NCBI RefSeq assembly: GCF_001577835.2
Contig: NC_029516.1
Coordinates: 165,376,441-165,440,440 of the forward strand
Direction: 5' to 3'
DNA: 64,000 bases
DNA from: Coturnix japonica
Taxonomy: Eukaryota; Chordata; Aves; Galliformes; Phasianidae
The notes below the pieces were generated by a model. That model was given only the letters and a program-made list of their open reading frames with translations. It ran no database searches and was not told the origin of the DNA. Positions 1-13,539 of the stretch are shown one piece after another. Position numbers and translations under genes: made by a program. Numbering within the stretch: position 1 is the first letter of the stretch; every line of letters begins with the position of its first letter.

Positions 1-203
1 AAGATAGGCATATAGCATGAGGTGAAGCCCTGGCACAGCTGCTCAGAGAGCTGTGGTGCCCCATCCCTGGAGATGCTCACAGCCAGGTTGGATGAGCCCT
101 GGGCAGCTTGAGAAGATGGAGGGCAACCAGCCCATGGCAGGGGTTGGAGCCTGATGAAATTTAAGGTATCTTCCAACCCAAACCATTCAATGATTCTATG
201 ATA
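1..203 (+). mobile_element. CR1 LINE, 3' end fragment
   Basis: This is the 3' part of a CR1 non-LTR retrotransposon. It contains the recognisable 'cccatccctggag', 'gccaggttggatgagccctgggcagc' family wording (paraphrased) and ends in the typical 'ttccaaccc...atgattctatgat' tail at about 170-203. The copy runs off the left window edge, so its 5' limit is unknown. Confidence 0.85.
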
Positions 204-212
204 TATGATGAA

Positions 213-3200
213 TTTTAATTCATCTTCTCCTTTCATGAGTGAGAGTGAACAAATTTTTGACCACAGACATTTACACATTTTCCACAACTTCATAGCTGTG
301 ACGCTGCACAGACCTTTCTTGTTCCACAGAACCAAGAGTGTTACCTGCACTAGTGCTTTTGAGATCTGACTTCTATTACTCCAAACTGATCTTCCTCAAC
401 ACCAATGACTGCTGCTCAGGGTATACAGCAGAGACCCACCATAGGGTTATGTTATCAACCACAGACCAGAGGCGGGTACAGAAGTTTGCCTGAAGTGTTT
501 GTAAGCTTGGGTTTAGGGCTCATCAGCCCCATCTACCAGCTGACAGCTGTTGCACGTCAGTCATCTGCGCTTGCTCTCTCCAGACTGTGCTGCTTTCACT
601 ACTCCTGAAGCAGCTGTTTACTCTGCAGATTGCCACGACCATTAGTCCCTGCAGACTCAGACAGCAGCTTTTCAAATTTGCCCACAAGCCGACTTTGACT
701 AGTCTTTCCCAAGGGGTTGTTTCAAAATGCAGACCTGTTTCTGCTCGCTGATATTTTCTCCTAGGCTGTTAAACGATTGTGTGCAAGCTTCCATCTGTTT
801 TACCCTTCAGCATTGTTCTCTTTTACAATATAGCAAAAGTACCCTTGGCAAGGCACTGCAGCAAAGACCCTTATCTGCAGAAAAGGTGCATTCATGACAA
901 CAGCAGGGAAAGCTTCCCCTGATGTTCACACCTTAATCCTGCCCTAGAGACCTTCCTGCCATTGTTGTGCTCTTGTTAACGGCAGTTGTCAACAGCTGAC
1001 CATTTCCCCAGCACAGATGGACTGCAGGTATCAGTAGCCAAGAGTTATTGCTAAAGCAAGTCATTGGTTTCTCTTCAGTTTGCAATTTGTGCTCAAACTC
1101 TTGCATTCCAGCAGCTTTTGCTCCACATCCCATGCTTACATCAGCTGCTGCCAACATCTGGCCCAAAGTCAAGAACTCAGGTCCAGCTGAATTAGTACAG
1201 ACCACAGCAATTTCTCTACTGCACAGGAGCATCCTGAGCTCTGCTCTGAAATGAAGCAGCTTGTCAATTTAATTCCATCCCACAACATGGTGCTTCTGGA
1301 TGCTATGCCAAATGTCCCATGTGCAAACAGCAGCTTTGTAACCTGCCTCGTAGAGAACTGCATGGTCAGGAATAGGCTGGGAAGGACCCTGAGAGGCTGA
1401 CTAGATGCAGAAAGAGACTGAGTGGGTTTGTAGCAGCAAGCAGCACAAGCTTTCCCCAAAGCAATGAGTATGGTGAGCTGCTGCTTGCACCAGCAAAGAA
1501 ACAGAGCCATTATTTTATCACCTAAGATGTTATATGTTTTGTCAGACCATAAACTGGTCCAAAATTAAGTGTTTCATCAGCATCTCTGGTATTACCACCA
1601 TTAGCTGTACACAGCACTGGGTGCTCAGTCAGGCCGAATCCCATTAGGAATGAGAAGAAAACAAAGGGTGTCATGTTTATTTTATTTGGTATAGACCAAT
1701 TAAAATGGAAGAAAGGTTTGTCACATTTCTTTCCCTGGATTTGTTTTTCCATTTGCTGCTGTGAGCCAGAAATAGTACAACTTAGCTCTGCAGTGTTATC
1801 CCAGGGTAACGCAGCTGAGAAATCAAAACCAAGGACGTTGTATCAGAATAATGATATCAAAGATCTCCGTCTTCATAGGAGGTACTGTTGAAAGTGAGGT
1901 TTGACATGGTGTTTTAAATGAGATCTATACAACTTTCAACAGAAGTGCCAGAACAGCTTATTTCATTTTTGTCTTCTCGTGTATTATACATGCCTTTCAT
2001 CCCCATATGTCCCAAAGGTCTCCATACGGGACTACCCACCGTTCTGAACAAAAAGCGGTGATATTAAAACAAACAAAACGCTATTCTTGGGCTTAACTCG
2101 GAGGGTGCTCAGCTCCAGCTCCCTGCACCCCTCTGCTCACAGCGCAAACAGAAGAAAGGAGAGGACAGAGTTAAAGTTGTCATGACAACTTTGCCTCCAA
2201 ATGATCTGCCTTTGGTAAATGGGCTACTTTGAGCTGCACGTTGCTCAACAAAGCTCTTGACAGGGAATGAGTTTCATAGAAGCAGCTTGACAGATCAATA
2301 ACTAGGTTTTAATTTTAACAAGAATGCATTATGCATATACATAGCCAGGGAGAATAATGGCTGAACACGTGATGAATCCAAGCATCAGCTAAAACAGATG
2401 ACTTCGTGTCTTTGATCAATGCAGTTAAGCAAGCAAGATTTTTCTAATGTTATTTTTATTTTTAGACTTCCTCACCCTTCATAGCAAAAATAGGTAATAT
2501 CTGCATGAGTAAAGACGACCTGCTCACTTGCCATGTAGCATCTCAAACACTGCCAAGCTATTTCATTTGTTCCGTTAGGAGCATAATCAGAAACTGCCTC
2601 CTCCCAGAGGAAACAAGATAAGCTCTCAAATACTGCACAGAGACTGATGTGCAGTGGGAACTGAGCATCAAATCCCTTTGCATAGTATTAAATAATATTT
2701 CCTCAAGTGTGCTTAACCTCTGGACTTGGCATAGATCGCCTCCACTTGTCTTATTCCTCGGAGCAGATCTTTTGCTCCAACAACCAACTTTGTACAGTTA
2801 AAAAAAGCAACTCAGGACACAGAGAAGCCTTCACCTTCTGCTCTGTGTTTTTGAAAGCCCTCACCAAAGAAGCAAAAAGTTTTTGTTTGATCTTGGAACA
2901 GATTTCCCTTGAAAAATATGATTTCAAGTGGTAAACAGTGATCTCTATAAAAGCATTTTCTCTAAACTACTTTCAAAATCATAATTCAGCCATAAGTCCT
3001 AAATCAGACAAGGACTTAAATCCAGAACCTGTGCAAACTGGTGAGCTCAAACTCCTTTCTAATTTGATTTTTCCTATCTGCTCCTGTAAATGTCACCCAA
3101 ACCTGCTGATAAAAGAATGACAGAGAAGAACTGCCAAGGCATTATCTTTGTTTTCCGATGTGCTCAGGCTGATAATCCACATCCAGGAGAGCCTTCCCTG

Positions 3201-3312
3201 AGAGAGGATGTCTGCCCTATGTCCAGTGCTCACTGCCCACAGCTATGACTCCTGAGCACCACAGTGATTTGCTTTATGGGGAAGAGTAGCCACCACAGCA
3301 AAAAATTAATAG
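213..3312. other. Intergenic, no gene seen
   Basis: Unique-looking AT-rich sequence. The open frames here are short (at most 113 codons), overlap on both strands and resemble no family I know. I see no repeat tail, splice-bounded exon or RNA gene. Confidence 0.6.
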
Positions 3313-3313
3313 G

Positions 3314-3695
3314 ATCATAGAATAGTATGAGTTGGAAGGTACTGTAAAAAGCTATTGAGTCCAGCTCCCCTGCAATGACCTGGGACACCTACAGCTAGAT
3401 CAGGTGCTCACAGCCCTATCCAGCCTGACCTTGAATATCTCCAGGGACAAGGCATCCACCTCCTCTCTGGGCAACCTGTGCCAGTGCCTCACTACATTTA
3501 TTATAAAACACTTCCTCTTTCTATCCAATTTAAATCTCCCTTCTTTTAGTTTGAAACCATTTCCCCTTATCTTGTCACAACAGACCCTGCTAAACAGTCT
3601 GTGCTCTCCTTTCTTACAGCCCCCCTTTAGATACTGAAAGGCCACTCTCAGGTCTCCCCAGAACCTTCTCTTCTCCAGCATTACCAACCATCAGT
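3314..3695 (-). mobile_element. CR1 LINE fragment
   Basis: The minus-strand CR1 3' region opens on the plus strand with 'atcatagaatag...gttggaagg'. Translated on the minus strand it gives the C-terminal CR1 ORF2 peptide pattern (LEKRR..GDL..AFQYLKG, then [15 protein letters not shown], then HRLPRE). It is 5' truncated, as most avian CR1 copies are. Confidence 0.9.
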
Positions 3696-3721
3696 AACCC
3701 CACGTCCAGTCCAAATTTCCT

Positions 3722-6700
3722 CATAGTTTAAGGAGAGGAGGTATTCTTTTTAAGTAGATCCACAGCACAAAATCTCCACCTGCTCTGCATCAGACCTACA
3801 GAAGTCCATTTTTTCACAGCTACATTTTTTTGCATCTCACTAAGCATTGGAGGAGTATCCTGGGATTAGATAAAGGAGATTACCCTAGGGCTGTGAAAAG
3901 GCTGAATTTCCTCCCCCGGAGGGTCCCAGTAATTTGCTTAATATGTGTGGCTGTAAAAAGCAGTTGAAATGATGGTGCTAAAAAGCTGAACAAGCACTGC
4001 AAGGAAAAGGCTGGCTGAAACAACCCAACCGTGAAAAGAAGGTGAAGACAAACAGAAGAATTTAAGAAAATAATAATAAATAAATAAATAGAAAATAAAG
4101 AAAAGAGAGAGAGACGAAATATGTAGGGCAAAGAGAAAGATGTTGCTGAAAATCATCTGATATATGGATTTTCTCCCTGCCTATATTCTCTTCCCCTTCC
4201 NNNNNNNNNNCCCTGCTTCCCTACTTCACTTATTCTTCTTCTTGTCTTCTGTTGTCTGTTCAGCATTACAAATCCTCATGCTGGGTCTCATGAAGTTAAC
4301 CAGGCTCAGCAAAGATCACCAGATCAGCCTACCCCTAGTGTAACCTCACCTGAATCCACAGAGTTGCTCAAGGGATGAGCCAGAACCTGTGATGTTTTCT
4401 GAAACTTTCAACATCAGGCTCTGGAGCTCTGTAACTCTGTGCTGATGGTGCACTCTGAAGGGTTTGCTGAACATAGTTGTGGAGAAAAGAAAAATATGAG
4501 CTCCTTGGGTGGCTTTCATCATGATACTTGCACTAGAGCTGCCATATATTTGAACAGCTCCCATGTTTCTTACTCAAGATTCATAACAGCTCTAAAAACA
4601 CTGCTATACTTCACCATGTTGAAAAACAAATTTTTTCCATAGCTGGGGAAATACATTTTTCTGGGGCGATGGTGAAAAACACAATGCCCCTTAGAGCACC
4701 TTAACGAAAGAAAGCTCTGATTCCTGGAAAGCCTTTTGCAATTTCTATTTCTTTACCTACAAACTCTTCGCAGTTGTTTATTCGCGATGCGATAATCCTC
4801 TCTCCCCTGTCTGAGTGAAAACTTCTTCCTGGCACATAAAAAATAGTTTCTCCGACTCTGCTGTATTGCTTGTGAGTAGCAATAACCAACTCGCATCGAG
4901 GCTGTATTCTTTTTATTATTATTTGTAGCACAGTAGTGCTGAAAGCCCCTTGCTGGCACTGGATGTCGTTCTGTTGGTGTCAGGTATATGTGGGAAAAGA
5001 GACACTGATCAGACACGCTGCACTCCAATTGGAAGAAGAGGGGAAAAAATGAATCAGAATATAAGACTTCAGAAGACCTCAAGAGGTCCTCTAATGCATG
5101 TTTGGGTGTGTGGCAGGCTCTCTTATTGCTGAGCTACTGCTGTTATTGGTAGTTTCCTCTGTTTTATACACGGAAAATTAAGGGATCGTGTTGTGCTAGA
5201 AGTTTAACCCAAATCTCACAAGTCCAAGTTGATAAGGTCCATGAAAACATTTTATGTTAACAGATCTTGGGAGCCCATAAGGAAAACAATCATAAACTTC
5301 ACTGCTATGAACCAGTGAGATAAAGTAAAGAAAGCTAACGTGGGCCATTTTTATTTGCTATTCTGCACTGGTGTATACTTGTAAAAAGCACGAAGTGCAC
5401 AAATAACTGTATATATTAAAATATCTCCAACTCATTTATCACACTGCAGTAGATATTCATTTCTCCTTCACTATCCATAGGAAACACTGTTCTATGCCAT
5501 GTGCAATACATAAAAGTCAAACTGCACAAAAATTCACAAGAGATAAAATACTAAGATCAGAAGCTCCATATTCCTGACAAAGACTTTTTACACATGGCAA
5601 TGCATCTTTTCCCATGAATTCTGCCTGTCCCATGGAGATGTGTACATGCTCAGAATCAGACAAACTCATCCTTTTAGTCAGTTACATCAGATACCAAGTT
5701 TTCTGTTTCAGCGCAGAACAAAAAATAGTTCCAAGTTACAGGTAGTTTGCTTTTCCCTTTCTATCATCATGTTATCATTTCTTTTCTGGGCTGAAGTGTA
5801 ATCACCTTCTTTCATAGGTTACTGTTTCTACCTTCTATTTCAAATAAGTTTCATACATTGATGCAACCTAGGCAAGATTTATATGGCTTTCCTTTTTAAT
5901 ATAGATCTTTCGATATGTTGCTGAATGGGCTGTTCTCAAGTATTGCTATCTAACTGCAAATGACAATGCTGTTTGTCATTTCCCTCTGAATGCAGCCATC
6001 CAGATCTAGAAATTACACTAATTTGAATTTAGAAACCATGAAGTATAAATGCGTTCCTATCAAGAGTGAATAAAAATTAAATGAAAGTTTATATCTCGAG
6101 TACCTTTTACATTTGCCTCCATCTATGACATCCAGATAAAAATCCCCATGAAAATAGAAGCTATTGCAGAAGATTTCTTCTAAAGAAACCACATAGAAGT
6201 TGAAAAACAAAGGTAATGAAATGCAGATCATGTCAAATAAAAATAGAATAATTACACTTAGTCAAAAAATTAATGCAGCATTTTTCCATTAATATATATA
6301 TATATATATGTATATACTTGCTTGTTTGTTTTAAACCAACATGGTTTGAAAGAACTCCCCAGCAGATCTGAATTTTTGCTATGAAAAAAAGAAAGAGTAC
6401 TTCAATGTATTATTTGAAATAATTGTGTCAAAAGGTTTTCACACCATAAAAATATAGTCTATATATTAAAACTTAAATAAACAAACCAATGCCATAGATT
6501 CAATGACATTAAATTTAAATTCTCACTTGTTTTCTTTCCAGCATGGAAGTGAGAGCACATTTCATAGCTTTTGAATTTCCTATCAGATAATAAGCCAGGT
6601 TCCAATTTTAAGGTAATACTTACTTCTTACTGAGTAGTTCCTTCCACTAGCAATTCTCTTCTCCAGGCACAAGCTTCCACAGTTAGCAAAGCTGAATATT

Positions 6701-7028
6701 AGAACAAGCAATATACTTAAGCACGGTGGAAGTTAATGTAGCTGTGCTACAGGAATATCCTTTGTTGCTGACAGTGCAATAGGAGTGTGAGGAACATTAA
6801 ATCTCTCTCCCGAGATATAGAATTGAGTTATCCTACAGTTTTTGGGAAATATTCACATCTGATGCAGACTGGTATTATCCTAATGACTCGAAAGGCCTAT
6901 GCCTGTTTACATCTGTTGAGGCATTGATGTCATATGCATATATGCTCAAGGCTGAACTAACAAACCACACTGTGATGTTGCTTTAAGACGTACTTTTCTG
7001 TGCCTTTTCCATTAAGAGAAGAGACCTG
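3722..7028. other. Intergenic, with 10-N gap
   Basis: No gene is recognised. Positions 4201-4210 are N, an assembly gap of arbitrary size, flanked by pyrimidine-rich sequence. A short (TA)n run lies at 6292-6309. The rest is unique AT-rich sequence. Confidence 0.6.
6292..6309. repeat. (TA)n microsatellite
   Basis: About nine TA units in AT-rich intergenic DNA. Confidence 0.9.
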
Positions 7029-7029
7029 A

Positions 7030-7612
7030 TCATAAAATCATAGAATCAATGAATGTTTGGGGTTGAAAGGGACTTTAAAGATCATCTACATCCCACCAGC
7101 TCAAGCTGCCCAGGACCCCATCCAACCTGGCCTTGAGTACCTCCAGGGATGGGGTTGCCACAACCTCCGTGGGCAATCTGTGCCAGTGCCTTATTACCCT
7201 CTAAGTAAAATATTCCCACCTAAATCTCCTCTCTTTTAGTTTAAAGCTATTCCCCTCTGTCCTATCACTATCAGATCATGTAAAAAAGTTCATCTCCCTC
7301 CTGTTTTTATGTCCCCTTTAAGTACTCAAAGGACACAACTAAGTCCTCCTGGAGCTTTCTCTTCTTCAAGCTGAACAAATCCAGTCCCCTCAGTCTTTCT
7401 TTGTAAGAGAAATCCTGAAGCCCTCTGGTCTTCGTGGACCCCCTCCGGCTCCACATCTGTCCTGTAATGGGGGTCCAGGCCCAGGCTCAGTACTCCAGAT
7501 GGCTCGTCATGAAGGCCCCAGAGCAGAGGGGGACTGTCACCTCCCTCACCCTACTGCCATCCCTTTTTTGATCCAGCCTAGGGTACAGCTAGTTGGCTTT
7601 CTGGGGTGCAGC
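7030..7612 (-). mobile_element. CR1 LINE, ~580-bp 3' fragment
   Basis: Begins on the plus strand with 'catagaatcaatgaatg' and 'ggttgaaagggacttta', followed by the reversed CR1 body ('cctccagggatggggttgcc', 'ctcagtctttctttgtaagagaa', 'gggtacagctagttggc'). It is one of the longer CR1 copies here and reaches further 5' than most. Confidence 0.9.
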
Positions 7613-7615
7613 ATT

Positions 7616-9415
7616 TCACCAAATACATATTCACAAACTTGATGATCTTACATACCTTTTATAAAGGATGAGACTGAACTGTCCTGAATAATGTTTTAAA
7701 ATACCATGAGAGTACTCTATGTAACAATTTAGATAAAATCTTGAATTAGATCAGAATTAACTATGCATGTACTCAAATTTGGATTTATTATTATTTACAT
7801 GAACAGACCTGAAGAGATTGTAAATATTCCAGCCAGGAGGAAACCTAGATCCACTGGGCAAAAGAGTTAAATACATAAATAAATAAGATCTTTGGGTAGA
7901 ATTCTCCCTTGTCCCTTTCTTGCAGGGTAATTATTTTTCTCCAGGCTTGCTCTTAGTCCAGCAAGCTTTCTGAGTTATAATAAATAACATGGTCTCTTCT
8001 GGGCTCCTAAGAAAAATCTTTCCATCCCTTCTGTGCCTGCTCCTTGTTCTTATCATCAATCTCTCAGCATGACAAGTTACTTTTAAAGTTGGGATGCTCT
8101 CTCTCTTTCCAGCTAAAGAAAGAACCAGAGTGTAGCAGTGAGGCCAGGCTGAGTGACAGACCTCTTCCTTGTTGCCCAGACAAGTCCTTTGCAAAGGAGA
8201 TGTCCCTAACCACCACCCCAGGCACTCTAATGTCACCCACAGATACTACCCTTGCATCAGGATAGCACAAATTAAAATCTTTATCTGTAGTTTAGAAACC
8301 ATTCTAGCTCTAGATTAATGAAAACACTCTAAATCAAAGGAATAAAATAGCTTTAAATAGGAGAAAGTAGAACTTTCTCTGAAGGATCAAAGTGGCCACA
8401 TAGGGATGGAGGAAATCTGAAACTATGAAGATTATTGTTCGCTATTGATAGATGCTCTCAAAACACTAAGACTTAATCTCATTATCCAGCCTCTGGGAAT
8501 ACTCATGGTGATCCTGTGGTTTATTTAAGTTCAGAGAAGCAAATGGCTATAAGTATTTTTGACCAGACCACTAATCTATGTTTCTGGGAAACAACAGAGT
8601 CAAAGTGTCCAGTATTACTCTTTTACTTCTTTCTGTTGAGGTCAATAGAGGCAAAGTCCCTCTTAAAAGAGCAAGATTTGCCTTGAGAGTTTGATCACGC
8701 AGGGTTGTAGCCCCATCTCAGGAGCACCTATTAAAAAAAAGACGTATGCAACTAATCATATTGATTTTAGTAAGATCATTCACATGCGGGAGTTTGAACA
8801 CAATATCTGTGCCAGTGGAAAAAAGGTGCATAAAGCACAAGCTTTATAATGTGTAGGTGGGCTATTAAAGCCATAACCTTGCTGTTTCAGGATTGCAAGG
8901 CCTGATTGCAATCAGTTGTGGTTGCAACACAAGACTCTACCACACTATCATTGCTAGTAGAGAAGTTTCTTCTTCAGTTACCTAGACGAAGGCTATAGTT
9001 TTAAGTATTAAAACACTTCATTCAGTTCCCATTGTCAGAAGTTGGATATTTAGCTGACAACAGTAATGTCTGTAGGTAAGCAAATGGAGAATCATTACAG
9101 GCTCATTTAAAAATGTACCTTTGCTGTATCTGAAAAAGAAATGGGCATAGGTTAATCTCCTTCTGCTTAGAGGAGAAATAAGCAGAGAGATTGCCTGCAG
9201 CAAAATTAAGAAACAATTTTCTCTTCTCACAGTTCCTATTTTATCTCATCTTTCCATTTCATCCTGAAGCCGCTGCCGATAGTGTTAGTTGTGAAATTAA
9301 TGTCTTGCCAGAACGGTGAGAAAAGACTTTTAAACAGTGAGATCTATTAAATTATGCAGTAATTTCCACAAGGGAAAGGATGAGAGCCTTATTGCTTAAG
9401 TAGTTTGAAAAAGGG
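7616..9415. other. Intergenic, no gene seen
   Basis: Unique AT-rich sequence. Open frames reach at most 101 codons and overlap between strands. Nothing was recognised. Confidence 0.55.
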
Positions 9416-9417
9416 AA

Positions 9418-9832
9418 GGATAGATCAACAAAGGAAGCTGCAGAGCTCTGCACCTGGGGAAGGAACTACCCCAGGCACCAAGACACTTGGGGGCCCCCAG
9501 CTGGAAAGCTGCTCAGCAGAAATGGGTCTGGAGGTCCTGGTGGGCACCAAGTTGAACATGAGTCTTCAGTATGCCCTCATCTGGGCTGCTTTAGATGAAA
9601 TGTCACAAGCAGGTCAATGGAGGCAATCCTTCCACTCTATTCAGCATTGCTGAGGTTGCACCTGGAGTCCTGTGCCCATTTCTGAGCACTCCAGTACCAG
9701 AGAGATCCAGACATACTGGAAAGAGTCCAACAGAAGGCCACCAAGATTTGAAGGACTGAAGCAGCTCTCCCATGAGGAGAGATGAATAGAGTTGGGACTA
9801 TTCAGCCTGGAGATGAGGAGGCTCAGGAAGAT
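9418..9832 (+). mobile_element. CR1 LINE, internal fragment lacking 3' tail
   Basis: Plus-strand CR1 body: 'ctctgcacctggggaaggaac', 'ggaggtcctggtgggcaccaagttgaacatgag', 'aaggccaccaag', 'gagttgggactattcagcctgg'. Unlike most CR1 remnants it lacks the 3' tail and stops at 'aggctcagga', which suggests a later deletion. Downstream at 9925-9968 is a CTT/T-rich run. Confidence 0.85.
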
Positions 9833-9833
9833 T

Positions 9834-12800
9834 CTGACTTTTGTCCAAAAATCTGTCTTTTTCCCTTTAATCAACAGTGTTGTCTGTAAACAAAAAGGGC
9901 TCTCCTGGCCTAATTTTATGTTCTCATTTTTTCTCCTTTTTCTTCTTTTTCTTCTTTTTTTCTTTTATTTTCAAGTATGTTGCCTTATTATTCTGTCTCA
10001 ATGAAAATCTCCCAGTAGATTTTAATATGTATATAACCTTGGGAAATCTGTTCCAACATTCATGAGAAACATTTATAGGGGACTCCTTCATCTCCAGTGT
10101 TGGCACAGGTACTTCTGTGAGTGCAAAGGAAAATCAGGGAGGAAAGGAGAACATTTCCTGAAGATTTGTTTTCTCTGCATCAACTATCTCAAGTTAATGC
10201 ACACAAGCAGCTCTCTTTTGGTTAGAGTAGACCAAGTCATTCTGCAAAACCACCATAAACTAACACAGGCTTCTTTTGATTAACAAGAGAATTATGGTTT
10301 TGTTCCAGACGCAGTAGCTCATGCACATTACTGCCTCGAAAGTCAGCAGCATTTGATCCCAAAGCTCTATCCAGCAGGCCATCTGGATCAAGCTCACAGA
10401 CCATTTAACATGAGCCAGAAACATTTATCAAGACAATAAGGCTTTCAAACTAGGGGCTGTCCAAGATTATGAAGCTTGTCATGACACCAGCATCAGCACT
10501 GGAAGATGCCAGCATGTTCGTCCCTTTCCTTATCCATTGTCTGAAGGCAGCTCTCCTTGGGGTGAAAGTTTCTGTCAGACAGCACAAATGAGAATAAGGC
10601 AGGTAACTATAATCAATAAACAGAAATATGTCTGTGCCTGATAAGGCTTCTTTGCTTTTCCGGATTGGGTCTGCTGGCACAGATCAGTCAAAAGACGAGG
10701 CAGACAGCTGTTATGTCACTGTCAGGAATAAAAGCCCATACAGCACACCCTTGGTTCCACCTTCATTGATACCAGATACGTGCATTACCGAACAACAGAA
10801 ACTTGATCTGCATCAAACAAGAGCGTATGATTGTATTTCTGTCATTTCAGAAAAAAATGATATGTGACTTACATCAGCACCTTGCTACTTGCAAAAGACA
10901 GTCAATAGTCAGTCCGTCATAAAAAGAGAACGATACCATTTCTGCTCTGGAGGAGTCCACTGACACAACGACATCCCTTCAACAGGAAAAAGTGTTATAT
11001 TTGAATTGGTGGATGGATTTGCTTCAGTTCTGTGTTTTTACCATGTGTCTGTGATGGATTTGATCTAATTTAATCTTGTAAAGTGAAGCTTTACACCACA
11101 GCTTCGGTGTCATATGTGTTCTATATTTTATGAGACTTTTATATTCGTTACTGGTAATTCTGGCTTTGAGGCAGTACTTGTAGGATGCATATAGGATTCA
11201 TGGAACCATAGAATAATTCAGGTTGGAAAAGGCCTTAAGATCATCAAGTCCAACTGTCAGCTTGACCTTCCAAGTCAAACCACTAAACTGTGTCCTTTAG
11301 TGTCATGTCCACACATCTCAGTAATATTTACTTCAGATGTCAATAGAGATCTATAAGCAAGCCATCTTAACCTTCTGTGACAGCAGGGGGAGAAGAAAAG
11401 GAAGATGTAGAGTGTGATTTGCCTCTTTCTTTTACAAGCCCTTTTTGCAATATGATGACTCAAACCCTAGAAGTCACCATTCCTCCACACTGACATGAAA
11501 GAGCCAACTGAATTCAACTGAATTCTATTAGTGCAAATTAAACTAGCAGTCCCTTTAGTGTAGATGGTGGTAAGGTCGCTGCTATTTTTCCGTGGCTGCT
11601 GAATTTGACAATATTTTGTCCTTTAAATGAATGTAGACCCTTCTTCCCAGAAGCTTATAATTCACCTTAAAGGATTACCAGACATACTTTTATCCCCTGC
11701 TCTGGTGTGAAAACGTTTCTTAAAGCAATCTGCTGGACAGGAAGAAATGTGAGGGGTTGGTTATTCAGAGAACTCTAACAGAAGATGGAGGGGACTGTGA
11801 AATACTCAAAAGTTGTAGTTATCAACCTGGATAACTGGATGCATCCTGTTCTAATTGGTGGAGGTGAATCATTTAAACAGTTAGGAAGGTTCCAATTTGT
11901 TAGTAACAGCAATCCGAAAACAGCATTTTAAAAGTATCATGCCAGGACATTGGGAATTATAATTACTAAAATAATATGCAGTTAATTTTTTTGATGGCTC
12001 CTTGATTTCTGTTAATGAGCAACTGGAAGCACAACTAATATTTGGGATGTTTTTAATCGACTGGTGATCTGGGGTGCTTCACTTATTCAGTGCCTGACCA
12101 AAAGCACTTTCAAGGTGACCGATGCCCTGGGCATTTGATGCTCAGCTGTTCCTACATGTCCAGGCATTTAAAGTGACTTGGATGGCTTTTTAAAACACTA
12201 GAGTCATCACTATAAGAAACATTTCAGGAATATTTGTCCGCTGACTTGCTTGCATTTTTACCCAGGACTGGCAGACCTGCCTTTCAAGACGGATGGAGAC
12301 AGATGGAAGCTCTCTCTGTTGGTGTGCTGAGCTGGACATACGCAAGCTAAATGCTCAGCAATTGCATAGCAGTATTAGCACAGCAGTGTCAACACAGCTA
12401 TGCAACTTCTGGAGCAGAACAGATGAGGCACAGTGCTGTGCAAACACAGCCATACAGTTTCTAGATAGTACTTGGTGTAGCCTATGAAATATGATTTTTT
12501 TTTTCCATTACAAGTAAAAAGGTCACATTTTTTATTGACCTGACAGCAGAGGGTCTTAGGGTTTGTTAGGGTTTACCCTGGCCTAAGCCAGTAATTTTCT
12601 TGTTTTATTTAACAGGAGTAGCAAATGTCCAGCGATCAAGTTTGCTTTGGGTTATCTCTAGTTTATAGTGATAAGTAGATTTCCTGTGTAGATTAAATCA
12701 TTCATAATCCTAGAATAAAATTTGCAGGAATGCAAACACGGGGTGGCAATGGAGGTCCTGTTCTGTAAACACAGATCATGGTGATCAGTCAGTGGCCGTC

Positions 12801-13284
12801 GCAGGCATGCAACTGTCTAAACCTGCTTTGGAGGTTAACTTCACTGTAGCTGCTCTGTAACCTGAAAAGGAGGATGCTGACATTTTGCCCTAAAATATAT
12901 TCACTATGAGACTCATTTAATTCAATTTTATATATCTACAGAGTAAGCTGGGCAAGTAATTGGGAAAGGAATAGTTACAAAAAGGTCATATGAGCACATG
13001 ATTCCTATCTTGTGTTCGTGCATTACCCATTGACTTTGTGTACAGAATATTTCAATAAGTAATTACTAATTGGATCTAAACCCCTTAGAAAACATGACCC
13101 CAGGATTTCACTGTAAAACTACAGTGTTAGAAGTATGGATATGTCATTTAGAAGGCATTTGTTTAACAACAATAGTAACAAAACTAATAAACAAAGGTCA
13201 TAATTCCAAAGTTATTGCTGATTTCAGAATAAATAAATGGGAAGTATAGAAATTCAGCACTTTTCCAGGAGATTTTGAGGATCT
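9834..13284. other. Intergenic, one small CR1 inside
   Basis: Apart from the CR1 at about 11.2 kb, this is unique AT-rich DNA. The only open frames are short and unrecognised (at most 82 codons). Confidence 0.55.
11198..11315 (-). mobile_element. CR1 LINE, short 3' fragment
   Basis: The plus strand shows 'catagaataattcaggttggaaaaggccttaagatcatcaagtcc', the reversed 3' end of a CR1 subfamily related to the copies at 20,994 and 61,046. It fades out after 'aaaccactaaactgtgtcc'. Confidence 0.8.
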
Positions 13285-13538
13285 GGCTGCAAGTTGTACC
13301 AGAATCGGTTTAGATTAGACACAAGAAAGAACTTTTTCTCTCAGAGAGTGGTCAGGCACTGGAATGGCTGCCCAGGGAGGTGGTGGAGTCACCGTCCCTG
13401 GCAGTGTTCAAGAGGCATCTGGATGAGGAGCTACAAGATATGGTTTAGTGGCTTGTGGTAGCAGCGGTAATGGGAGGATGGTTGGACTGGATGATCTTGT
13501 AGGTTCTTTCCAAACTTGTGATTCTATGATTCTATGAC
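13285..13538 (+). mobile_element. CR1 LINE, 3' fragment
   Basis: Plus-strand CR1: 'ggtttagattagacacaag', 'gtcaggcactggaatggctgcccagggagg', 'ggttggactggatgatctt', ending 'gattctatgattctatgac'. The 3' end is intact and the 5' part is truncated. Confidence 0.9.
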
Positions 13539-13539
13539 C